Counted from the first letter of the stretch, positions 1-6,035 are shown. The stretch: DNA of 7,499 bases from Bordetella parapertussis (GCA_945869935.1 CAMBSA010000077.1:1-7499), one strand, 5' to 3'. Notes: generated from the sequence alone by a model not told the origin. A program made the numbers and translations.

Positions 1-351
1 CCCGGCCACCTCGAAGCCTGGAGCTGGGTGCTGGTACCCAAGGCCGCGAGCGCGGAGTTCAAGGCGCACTCCTACAAGGTGGCGGTGGCGAACTTCAGCC
101 CCTCGGGCAACTTCGAGCAGGACGATTCGGTCACCTGGGGCGGAGTAGCTCGCGCGGCCAAGGGCGTGTTCGCGCGCAACAGCAACATGCTGCTCAACTA
201 CGAGATGGGCCTGCCCGAAATCAGCACCGCGCGCCTGATGAAGGACTGGCCGGGCCCGGGCGAGGTGTACGACACCAACCTCGAGGAAGGCGTGCAACGC
301 ACATTCTTCAACCACTGGTGCCGGGCGATGATCGCCGGCGCGAAGACCTGA
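1..351 (+). CDS. Rieske ring-hydroxylating oxygenase alpha subunit, C-terminal fragment (5' end outside window)
   Basis: This is the last 116 codons of an oxygenase large subunit; the frame is open from base 1 and ends in TGA at 349-351. The Rieske domain and the 2-His part of the iron site lie upstream of the window. What remains is the end of the catalytic domain, including FSPSGNFEQDD (fragment residues 32-42), whose Asp41/Asp42 match the region that supplies the carboxylate ligand of the mononuclear iron in this family. It aligns without large gaps to the C-terminus of the complete alpha subunit at 2999-4351 (shared WSW, FSPSG-FEQDD, MGL, PGPG and RTF blocks; roughly 40% identity counted by hand), so it is a diverged paralogue. 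The beta subunit follows 11 bp later, the usual alpha-beta order. The ATG at 28 is internal, not a start. The substrate is unknown. Confidence 0.9.
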   Translation, partial: PGHLEAWSWVLVPKAASAEFKAHSYKVAVANFSPSGNFEQDDSVTWGGVARAAKGVFARNSNMLLNYEMGLPEISTARLMKDWPGPGEVYDTNLEEGVQRTFFNHWCRAMIAGAKT

Positions 352-362
352 GCGAGGTTGCG

Positions 363-878
363 ATGGCTACCGCGAAGAATGACATCGGAAAATTCGGCAG
401 GACACAGGCGGAGGATTTCCTCTACACCGAGGCCGAGATGCTCGACGACTGGCGGCTGATGGAGTGGATCGACATCATCACGCCCGACATCGACTACCGC
501 ATCCCGGTACGCACCACGCGCGAGTCGGTCGATGAGGCACGCGCCTTCAGTCCCGCCGCCTTCCACATGGTGGAAGACCACGCCTCGCTCGTGGCACGGA
601 TGAAGCGTCTGGACACCGGCGTCGCGTTCTCCGAATCGCCGCGCACGCGCGCCCGGCGCCATGTGTCGAACGTGCGCGTAGGTCGCGCCGCTGGAAACGA
701 AGTCGAGATACGCAGCAACCTGCTGTTCTACTGGTCCCGCGACGAGTTTCAGAAGCTGGTGTCGGCGGAACGCCGCGACACCTTGCGCATCGACGGCGGT
801 TGCGTGCTGCTGGCGAAACGCACCGTGCTCCTCGATCACACCGCGCTTCCGCTGCCCAACCTGTCGATCGTCCTCTGA
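363..878 (+). CDS. Rieske ring-hydroxylating oxygenase beta (small) subunit, copy 1
   Basis: Encodes 171 residues, the normal size for the structural beta subunit of two-subunit aromatic oxygenases (cystatin/SnoaL-like fold, no cofactor), which packs with alpha as an alpha3beta3-type enzyme in the cytoplasm. Family hallmarks are visible: the N-terminal acidic helix with FLYTEAEMLDDWRLMEW (residues 19-35), DIDYRIPVRTTR (42-53), the ARMKRL...FSESPRTRARRHVSNV block (78-104) and a C-terminal KRTVLLD strand (152-158). The ATG at 363 is chosen because GAGG at 354-357 sits 5 nt upstream; the frame is open further upstream but would overlap the alpha gene. It lies 11 bp after the alpha fragment and its stop overlaps the next start by one base. 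It is paralogous to the beta subunit at 4348-4911; residues 29-53 match in about 20 of 25 positions. Confidence 0.93.
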   Translation: MATAKNDIGKFGRTQAEDFLYTEAEMLDDWRLMEWIDIITPDIDYRIPVRTTRESVDEARAFSPAAFHMVEDHASLVARMKRLDTGVAFSESPRTRARRHVSNVRVGRAAGNEVEIRSNLLFYWSRDEFQKLVSAERRDTLRIDGGCVLLAKRTVLLDHTALPLPNLSIVL

Positions 879-1699
879 TGGGTGCATTGAAGGGAAAAGC
901 GGCGCTGGTGACCGGCGGCGGCTCGGGCCTCGGCCTTGCCATCGTGCGCCGCTTCATCGCCGAAGGCGCGCAGGTCGGTGTGCTCGAATACTCGCCCGAA
1001 CGCGCCGATTCGCTTCGCCGCGAATTTCCCGTCGACCTGATCAACGTGACGGTGGGCGATGTGCGCAACATCGCCGACAACCAGCGCGCGGTGACGGAGG
1101 TCTGCGCGCGCTTCGGCAAGCTCGACTGCTTTGTCGGCAACGCCGGCATCTACGACAACCGCGTGCGCTTTGCCGACATCGCGCCGGACCGGCTCGGCGG
1201 CGCCTTCGACGAACTCTTTGGCATCAACGTCAAGGGTTACCTGATGGGGGCAAAGGCTTCGATCGATGCGCTGAAAGCCAGCCGAGGCTCGCTGCTTTTC
1301 ACCGCCTCGGTGTCGAGCAGCACCCCCGGATTCGGCGGCACGCTCTACCTCGCAGCCAAGCACGCGATCGTGGGGCTTACCAAACAGCTGGCCTGGGAAC
1401 TCGCGCCCGAGATCCGCGTGAACGCGGTGGCACCGGGCTATGTACCCTCCGACCTGCAGGGCATGCAGGCGCTCGGTCAGCAGAGCCCGCGGCGCCCGCC
1501 GCCGCCGCCGGACGCGATGCCGCTGCATGTTCTGCCCACAGCCGACGACTACGCGGCCTACTACGTGCTGCTCGCCTCCGACACCGGCGCGCGCACCGCC
1601 ACCGGCAGCGTGATCTTTGCCGACCACGGCCTGTCGATCTTCGGCATGGACCATCCCGCGGCCTGGGGACGCCCGGCGATGGACGACAGGGCCGGCTGA
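878..1699 (+). CDS. SDR-family cis-dihydrodiol dehydrogenase (BphB/HcaB-like)
   Basis: Encodes 273 residues, the classical SDR size. Visible motifs are the Rossmann TGGGSGLG (residues 12-19), acidic Glu37 at the end of the second strand (suggests NAD+ rather than NADP+), NAG (88-90), Asn117, Ser144, and the catalytic Tyr157-x3-Lys161 in YLAAKHAIVGLTKQLAWELAP. That last block and the 13-residue Ser-Tyr spacing resemble the biphenyl/phenylpropionate cis-dihydrodiol dehydrogenase branch, which oxidises the oxygenase product to a catechol with NAD+. The ATG at 878 shares one base with the beta-subunit TGA (TGATG), so translation is probably coupled; no clear Shine-Dalgarno is seen. The frame is open upstream to 800, but that stretch overlaps the beta gene. 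Oddity: a five-proline run (207-211) where the substrate loop is expected. The role follows from its place between two oxygenase modules; exact substrate unknown. Confidence 0.9.
   Translation: MGALKGKAALVTGGGSGLGLAIVRRFIAEGAQVGVLEYSPERADSLRREFPVDLINVTVGDVRNIADNQRAVTEVCARFGKLDCFVGNAGIYDNRVRFADIAPDRLGGAFDELFGINVKGYLMGAKASIDALKASRGSLLFTASVSSSTPGFGGTLYLAAKHAIVGLTKQLAWELAPEIRVNAVAPGYVPSDLQGMQALGQQSPRRPPPPPDAMPLHVLPTADDYAAYYVLLASDTGARTATGSVIFADHGLSIFGMDHPAAWGRPAMDDRAG
1496..1510 (+). repeat. (CCG)5 trinucleotide run coding for five prolines
   Basis: Five consecutive in-frame CCG codons give Pro207-Pro211 of the SDR, preceded by SPRR. The run lies between the PGYVPSDLQG segment and the C-terminal TADDY...ATGSVIFADHG block, the region that forms the substrate-covering loop in classical SDRs. 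Length changes here would stay in frame and could alter that loop. Confidence 0.75.
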
Positions 1700-1726
1700 C
1701 GCGCTGCCGACGACCAAGCGATTCCC

Positions 1727-2935
1727 ATGAACACATCGAACGCAAGCACTGGCCGCCGCCTCTCGCGCGAGGACGCGCTCTCGATCGCGCGCGGACAGGC
1801 CGCCGCCATCCGCGCCCGCGCCGAACAGTGCGAGAAGGCGCGCCACGCGCCCGAGGCGACGATCGCGGAATGGAAGGACAGCGGTCTGGTGCGCCTGTTG
1901 CAGCCGTCAAAGTACGGCGGCTCTGAAGGCGGCTGGGACGTGTTCTGCGAAGTGACGCAGGTCCTCGCACGCGCCTGCGGCTCGCAGGGCTGGGTGTACC
2001 GCGTGCTCGCGGATCACCCGCAGATGATCGGCACCTTTCCGGAAGAAGCGCAGCACGACGTCTGGGGCAAGGACCCCGATACGCTCGCCTCGTCCAGCTT
2101 CGCGCCGACCGGCGAGGCGCATGAAGTGAGCGGTGGCTATCGGGTGTCCGGTCGCCACAGCTTCTCCAGCGGCATCGACCACGCGAGCTGGGTGATCTCC
2201 GGCGCCTTCGTGAAAGACGCCACGGGCAATCGCAAGCAGATGGCGTTCTTCCTGATTCCGAAGAGCGAGGTCACCGTCATCGACGACTGGTTCGTCACCG
2301 GACTGGAAGGCAGCGGCTCCAAGAGTTTCGAGGTGAAGGACCTGTTCGTGCCCGCGCACCGGATGCTGGACGCGGGCGGATCCGTGCGCGGCGACACGCC
2401 CGGCGGCCGCGTCAACCCCGCGCCGATCTTCAAGCTGCCGCGGCTGGGCTACACCACCGCCGCGTTCGCGGCGCTGTACGTCGGCATGACGCAAAGCCTG
2501 CTGGATGACTGGCTCGACTACACCGCGGGACGGACCTCCTGGGGACGGCCGGTCGCCGAAGCCGAATACACCCAGATGGTCGCGGCCGAGGCCGCCTGCG
2601 AAATCACCGCCGCGGAAAACCTCTACCTCACGCCGGTGCGCGATGCGATGCGCCGACTGGAAGCGGGCGACGCCCTGCCCGATGCGCTCACCGCCCTCAC
2701 CACCGGGCAGGTCGGTTACGCCTGCCAGCTTGCGCTCGCCGCCGCCAACCGGCTGAACGCCGCCACCGGCGGGCGCGCGGTGTACAAGGGCAACCCGATC
2801 GAACGCCAGTACCGCAACGTGCTCGTGGGCATGCAGCACGTCGCGGTCAACTGGCCGATGTGCGCAAGTCGCTTCGGCGCGCAACTCCTGCGCGAACACG
2901 GCGCGACGATTCCGCCGGCGCGAAGCCTGTTCTGA
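1727..2935 (+). CDS. Acyl-CoA dehydrogenase-fold flavin monooxygenase (HsaA-like aromatic hydroxylase)
   Basis: Encodes 402 residues, close to HsaA-type group D flavin monooxygenases (about 390-400). These have the acyl-CoA dehydrogenase fold but hydroxylate phenols using reduced flavin from a separate reductase. Seen here: an N-terminal helical part with LLQPSKYGGSEGGW (57-70); a middle beta-domain with GGYRVSGRHSFSSGIDHASWV (136-156), the FSSG-DHA pattern of the hydroxylase branch; LEGSGSKSFEVKDLFVPAHR (193-212); and a C-terminal helical domain with NPIERQYRNVLVGMQHVAVNW (356-376), where His371 is a candidate for the conserved active-site His. The usual catalytic Glu of true acyl-CoA dehydrogenases was not evident by eye. 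The start ATG is 27 bp after the SDR stop, with only a weak ribosome site. No flavin reductase is in the window. A plain acyl-CoA dehydrogenase is less likely in this setting. Confidence 0.82.
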   Translation: MNTSNASTGRRLSREDALSIARGQAAAIRARAEQCEKARHAPEATIAEWKDSGLVRLLQPSKYGGSEGGWDVFCEVTQVLARACGSQGWVYRVLADHPQMIGTFPEEAQHDVWGKDPDTLASSSFAPTGEAHEVSGGYRVSGRHSFSSGIDHASWVISGAFVKDATGNRKQMAFFLIPKSEVTVIDDWFVTGLEGSGSKSFEVKDLFVPAHRMLDAGGSVRGDTPGGRVNPAPIFKLPRLGYTTAAFAALYVGMTQSLLDDWLDYTAGRTSWGRPVAEAEYTQMVAAEAACEITAAENLYLTPVRDAMRRLEAGDALPDALTALTTGQVGYACQLALAAANRLNAATGGRAVYKGNPIERQYRNVLVGMQHVAVNWPMCASRFGAQLLREHGATIPPARSLF

Positions 2936-2945
2936 GCGCGCACGC

Positions 2946-3002
2946 ATGAACAAGCCGCGCATCAACAAACCTAATTCAGCCATTGAAGGAGTGCATCAAT
3001 GA
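2946..3002 (+). other. Possible 18-codon leader ORF overlapping the alpha-subunit start
   Basis: An ATG at 2946 opens a short frame (MNKPRINKPNSAIEGVHQ) whose TGA (3000-3002) overlaps the alpha-subunit ATG (2999-3001) in an ATGA arrangement. It fills most of the 63-bp gap between the flavin monooxygenase and alpha genes and contains the alpha gene's AAGGAG. Its own ribosome site is poor. It may be chance, or a short coupled leader; no known leader peptide is recognised. Confidence 0.15.
2986..2991 (+). promoter_or_regulatory. Strong Shine-Dalgarno AAGGAG for the second alpha subunit
   Basis: AAGGAG lies 7 nt before the ATG at 2999 and fixes that start. It is among the best ribosome sites in the window, in keeping with a highly made structural subunit. 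The preceding 2961-2984 segment is AT-richer than its surroundings, but no convincing -35/-10 pair is seen. Confidence 0.8.
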
Positions 3003-4351
3003 CGTCCGCAGCACGCGGCGGCGAAAAGCTGCCGCTTCCGGATTTCCTCGCCGACATCGAGCAGGATCTCGAACAGGGCCTGCTGCCCGCGCAGATCTAC
3101 AACAACCGGACGATCTACGAGCTCGAGGCGCGCCGCATTTTCGCGCGCTGCTGGGTGTTCATCGGCCACGAGACCGAAATCCCCAATCCGGGCGACTACG
3201 CCGCGCGCAACATCGGCGAGGACCCGTTCATTTTCGTGCGCGGCGAGGACAACATCATCCGCGTGCTCTTCAACGGTTGCCGGCACCGCGGCGGGCAGGT
3301 GTGCCTCGACGAGTCGGGGAATACGACGGGCTTTGTCTGTCCGCTGCACGGCTGGAGCTACAAGACCTCAGGCGAGCTGGATGGCGTGCCGGCGAAGAAC
3401 GAGGGCTATCGCACGCTCGACTTCAAGGACTGGGGCCTGATCCCCGCGCCGAAGGTGGCGAACTACCACGGCCTCGTGTTCGCGAGCCTCGACCCGGAGG
3501 CAATTCCCTTCGAGGAGTATCTCGGCAAGTACCGCTGGTACCTCGACATCCAGCTGCTGCTGACCAAGGGCGGTATGGAGGTGCTCGGCGAGCCGCACCG
3601 CTGGGTGGTGAACTGCAACTGGAAGTCCGGCGCGGAGAACTTCACCGGCGACAGCTCGCATACGCCGATGACCCACCGTTCCATTCTTTCGCTCAAGATC
3701 ATCAACCCCGCGGTGGCGAACACGCCCAACAAGAAGCACGGCATGCATGTGCACGATGTCGATGGTCATGCGATAAGCGTGCGCCAGCTGGAGCCGGGCG
3801 GTGTGGTGTTCTGGGATTATCCCGAGGAACTGCGCAAGCATTTCGGCACGCACGCGCTCAGCAAGGAACAACTGGACTTCGCCGCGCGCGGCCTGGTGCA
3901 CGACGGCACGGTGTTCCCGAACTTCTCCTATATCCACATCGGCCTGTCGGATGCCGAGGACCGCCCGCCCTCGGGTTTTCTTTCGATCCGCGTCTGGCAA
4001 CCCAAGGGGCCGGGAAAGATGGAGATCTGGAGCTGGATCCTCGCGCCCAAGGAAGCAACGGATGAATACAAGCGCCGCGCCTACCGGGTGGGCATGAGCA
4101 GCTTCAGTCCCTCGGGCAGTTTCGAGCAGGACGACGTGGTGCTCTGGCCGATGGTCGCGCGCACCGGCGGCACGGTGTTCGCCGAGAAGGTGGGGATGAA
4201 ATACAACTTCCAGATGGGCCTGGGCGACATGGGCAACACGCCGCACGCCACCGACTTCCCCGGCCCGGGGCAAGTCATGCCCACCGCGGTGGGCGAGTGC
4301 GGCCCGCGCACCTTCCACGACTCCTGGTACAAATGGATGAGCAAGCCATGA
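2999..4351 (+). CDS. Rieske ring-hydroxylating oxygenase alpha (large) subunit, copy 2, complete
   Basis: Encodes 450 residues, the usual size for a two-subunit aromatic dioxygenase large subunit, which holds a [2Fe-2S] Rieske centre and a mononuclear iron where O2 attacks the ring. Rieske ligands are Cys94-x-His96 and Cys114-x2-His117 (CRH...CPLH). The catalytic iron site is in AENFTGDSSHTPMTH: Asp218 (bridging to the Rieske site of the neighbouring subunit), His221 and His226; FEQDD (375-379) gives the carboxylate ligand. Ser220 stands where many relatives have Tyr in GDxYH. The start is set by AAGGAG 7 nt upstream. The stop overlaps the beta start in ATGA. It is a diverged paralogue of the fragment at 1-351. 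Electron-transfer partners (ferredoxin, reductase) are absent from the window. The substrate is probably an aromatic acid or its hydrophobic relative, judged by neighbours only. Confidence 0.96.
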   Translation: MTSAARGGEKLPLPDFLADIEQDLEQGLLPAQIYNNRTIYELEARRIFARCWVFIGHETEIPNPGDYAARNIGEDPFIFVRGEDNIIRVLFNGCRHRGGQVCLDESGNTTGFVCPLHGWSYKTSGELDGVPAKNEGYRTLDFKDWGLIPAPKVANYHGLVFASLDPEAIPFEEYLGKYRWYLDIQLLLTKGGMEVLGEPHRWVVNCNWKSGAENFTGDSSHTPMTHRSILSLKIINPAVANTPNKKHGMHVHDVDGHAISVRQLEPGGVVFWDYPEELRKHFGTHALSKEQLDFAARGLVHDGTVFPNFSYIHIGLSDAEDRPPSGFLSIRVWQPKGPGKMEIWSWILAPKEATDEYKRRAYRVGMSSFSPSGSFEQDDVVLWPMVARTGGTVFAEKVGMKYNFQMGLGDMGNTPHATDFPGPGQVMPTAVGECGPRTFHDSWYKWMSKP

Positions 4352-4911
4352 CTCGCGCGCAAACCGTGCAAACCGCGCAAACGATGGATGAACGCGCAGT
4401 GGACGACCGCCTCCAGCGCGAATGCACCGCCTTCCTGTTTCACGAGGCGGAGCTGCTCGATGCCTGGAGGCTCGAGGAGTGGATCGCGCTTCTGACACCG
4501 GATATCGACTACCGCATTCCGGTACGCACCACGCGCATGAAAAAGGACGGCGACGGATTCAGCAAGCGCGCGTACGTGCTCGAGGAAGACCTGAGCTCGA
4601 TCCGCATGCGCGCCAAGCGCCTTGAATCGGACTTCGCCTGGTCGGAGAACCCGCGCAGCCGCACCCGCCACATGGTGTCGAATGTGCGGGTTTCTGCCAG
4701 CGATGCCGAGGGTGACACCGCCGGCTGCGTCAACGTGAAGAGCAACGTGGCGGTGTTCTGCCATCGCGGCGACGAGCCTCTGCCGGTGATCCTCACCGGC
4801 GAGCGGCAGGACGTGCTGCAGGACACGGGCGAGGGCTGGCGGCTGAAAAAACGCCTCGTGCTGCTCGACACCACGGTGCTCGGCATGGACGCGTTTTCGA
4901 TTTTCATCTGA
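4348..4911 (+). CDS. Rieske ring-hydroxylating oxygenase beta (small) subunit, copy 2
   Basis: Encodes 187 residues from the ATG at 4348, which overlaps the alpha stop by four bases (ATGA), the typical coupled alpha-beta junction. Family blocks: FLFHEAELLDAWRLEEW (residues 29-45), DIDYRIPVRTTR (52-63), MRAKRLESDFAWSENPRSR (87-105), RHMVSNVRV (107-115) and the C-terminal KKRLVLLDTTVLG (167-179). It is structural and non-catalytic, holding the alpha trimer together. An alternative start is ATG 4384 (residue 13), which would remove the QTVQTAQT repeat and give a length nearer copy 1 (171 aa); neither start has a good Shine-Dalgarno, so coupling favours 4348. The upstream frame to 4297 lies inside the alpha gene and is not used. 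Compared with copy 1 it carries an extra short loop (SASDAEGDTAG, 116-126). Confidence 0.93.
   Translation: MTRAQTVQTAQTMDERAVDDRLQRECTAFLFHEAELLDAWRLEEWIALLTPDIDYRIPVRTTRMKKDGDGFSKRAYVLEEDLSSIRMRAKRLESDFAWSENPRSRTRHMVSNVRVSASDAEGDTAGCVNVKSNVAVFCHRGDEPLPVILTGERQDVLQDTGEGWRLKKRLVLLDTTVLGMDAFSIFI
4357..4383 (+). repeat. Three tandem 9-bp units at the beta-subunit N-terminus
   Basis: Units GCGCAAACC, GTGCAAACC and GCGCAAACG follow one another, differing by one base each from the first. They cover part of the AQTVQTAQT stretch (residues 4-12) directly before an alternative ATG at 4384. Being a multiple of three, copy-number changes would not shift the frame. The stretch is outside the conserved beta-subunit fold and is probably a flexible tail. 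Confidence 0.7.
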
Positions 4912-4925
4912 ACAGGGGTTGACGA

Positions 4926-4955
4926 TCCGGGCGCGGATGCGCGCGCCGCCCCGGA
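4926..4955 (+). other. Imperfect GC-rich hairpin between beta subunit and solute-binding protein genes
   Basis: TCCGGG (4926-4931) can pair with CCCGGA (4950-4955), and inside this CGCG (4932-4935) with CGCG (4940-4943) around a GATG loop, leaving a six-base bulge. It lies in the 87-bp gap 4912-4998. No U-rich run follows, so it is not a normal intrinsic terminator; it may be an mRNA-stability or processing element, or simply a product of high GC. Confidence 0.3.
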
Positions 4956-4984
4956 CGACACATCATCGACGCGCAGGAACTACC

Positions 4985-4990
4985 GGAGGA
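4985..4990 (+). promoter_or_regulatory. Strong Shine-Dalgarno GGAGGA for the solute-binding protein
   Basis: GGAGGA lies 8 nt before the ATG at 4999 and sets that start. A strong site fits a periplasmic binding protein, normally made in excess over the enzymes. Confidence 0.8.
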
Positions 4991-4998
4991 AAGAAACC

Positions 4999-5994
4999 AT
5001 GAAACGACCTATAAAGACCGCGCTTCTCGGAAGCGTAAGGAACGCGTTAATCGCGTTTGCCGCAATCGCCTTCGCCGCGCCCGCGCTGCAGGCGCAGGAG
5101 TACCCCGATCGCCCGATCCGCCTGATCCTCGGGTTCGCCGCGGGCGGCGGGCCGGACGCCACCGCGCGCGTCACCGCGCAACAGCTCTCGCCCCTGCTCG
5201 GCCAACCGGTCGTGGTCGAGAACCGCACCGGCGCAAGCGGGGTGATTGCGGTACAGGCAGTTCTCGGCGCGCAGCCGGACGGATATACCCTGCTGGTCGG
5301 GGAGACCGGACAACTCGGCATCCTGCCGCACCTGAGCAAGACGCTCCCCTATGAGACCATGAAGGACTTCGCGCCGATCAGCCTGCTCTCGGTCCAGCCG
5401 CTGGTGCTCGCCGCGAGCGCCAAGTCGGGCATCAAGTCACTGCAGCAGATGATCGCCGAAGCCAAGGCGAATCCCGGCAAGCTCGCCTATGGATCCTCCG
5501 GCGTGGGGACCCTGCACCACCTCGCGATCGAAATCCTGAAGTCCCAGCTCGGCATCGACATGATCCATGTGCCCTTCAAGGGAAGCGGGCAGGCGATGCC
5601 GGCGCTGCTCGCCGGCGACGTTCCGCTGCTGATGAGCGGCCTGCAACAGGCGCACGGCCATGCGCGTGCCGGCAAGATCAATCTGCTCGGCGTCACCACC
5701 GGAGCACGCTCGGAGTTTCTGCCGGAGGTGCCGTCCTTCGGCGAAGTGTCCAAGGGCTTTGACTACGCCGCCGAAGTCGGCCTGCTCGCCCCGCGGGGCA
5801 CCCCGCCCGCCGTCGTCAAGCGCCTCTCCGAGGCCCTGCGTACCGCGTTGCAAAGCGCAGACCTGATCGCCAAGTTCAAGGAGCAATACATGACCCCGAA
5901 ATTCTCCACGCCGGAGGAGTACAGAGAGGTGCTTCGTCGCAACCTCGAGGTCTACGGCAACGTGGTCAGGACCGCCAAAATTCCGTCGAACTAG
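4999..5994 (+). CDS. Bug/TctC-family periplasmic solute-binding protein
   Basis: Encodes 331 residues, standard for the Bug family of tripartite tricarboxylate-type binding proteins. A Sec signal peptide is clear: basic start (KRPIK, later Arg14), hydrophobic NALIAFAAIAFAAPA and an ALQA cleavage site after Ala32, then the family opening EYPDRPIRLILGFAAGGGPD (34-53). Further hallmarks are QPVVVENRTGASG (69-81), QPDGYTLLVG (92-101), the LAYGSSGVGTLHHLA segment and VPFKGSGQAMPALLAGDV. The GFAAGGGPD loop takes the place of the usual PF-PGG-D loop that binds a ligand carboxylate through backbone contacts. The genes for the membrane partners TctA/TctB are not in the window; orphan Bug genes beside catabolic genes are common in betaproteobacteria, and terephthalate uptake by TphC is a known parallel. 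The likely cargo is the aromatic acid degraded by this cluster; this is inferred from context. Confidence 0.95.
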   Translation: MKRPIKTALLGSVRNALIAFAAIAFAAPALQAQEYPDRPIRLILGFAAGGGPDATARVTAQQLSPLLGQPVVVENRTGASGVIAVQAVLGAQPDGYTLLVGETGQLGILPHLSKTLPYETMKDFAPISLLSVQPLVLAASAKSGIKSLQQMIAEAKANPGKLAYGSSGVGTLHHLAIEILKSQLGIDMIHVPFKGSGQAMPALLAGDVPLLMSGLQQAHGHARAGKINLLGVTTGARSEFLPEVPSFGEVSKGFDYAAEVGLLAPRGTPPAVVKRLSEALRTALQSADLIAKFKEQYMTPKFSTPEEYREVLRRNLEVYGNVVRTAKIPSN

Positions 5995-5996
5995 TG

Positions 5997-6035
5997 GCGG
6001 CGGCACCGGGCCGGCTTGCCGCCGCGGCCGGCCCG
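5997..6035 (+). promoter_or_regulatory. Two interleaved 9-bp inverted repeats (A-B-A'-B') in the intercistronic gap
   Basis: Two bases after the solute-binding protein stop, GCGGCGGCA (5997-6005) is perfectly complementary to TGCCGCCGC (6017-6025), and CGGGCCGGC (6007-6015) to GCCGGCCCG (6027-6035). The arms alternate with single-base spacers, so each hairpin's loop contains one arm of the other and both cannot form fully at once. The downstream sequence is ATTCATTTC, not a solid U-run. It could be an RNA switch, a 3'-end stabiliser that keeps the binding-protein mRNA more abundant than the downstream genes, or a weak attenuator. The pairing is seen; the function is inference. Confidence 0.55.

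Noticed and set aside
836..1846. Long open frame of 336 codons on the minus strand
   Set aside because: It lies antisense to the SDR and flavin monooxygenase genes, whose proteins have clear motifs. Long antisense frames are expected at this GC content, and its translation is Arg/Ala/Gly-rich with no family motif. The same holds for minus-strand frames at 1907-2983, 3368-4498 and 6109-7020.
2947..2976. TGAACA plus CTAATT as an internal promoter before the second alpha gene
   Set aside because: Spacing is 18 bp but both boxes match the consensus poorly. Only the local AT-richness is suggestive, which is not enough.
2983..4065. Open plus-strand frame of 360 codons overlapping the second alpha gene
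   Set aside because: Arg/Ala-rich translation without motifs; the Rieske and iron-site motifs are in the overlapping frame from 2999. It is a high-GC shadow.
4919..4947. TTGACG as a possible -35 box upstream of the binding-protein gene
   Set aside because: About 17 bp downstream there is only GC-rich sequence (CGCGCC), with nothing like TATAAT. It does not support a sigma-70 promoter.
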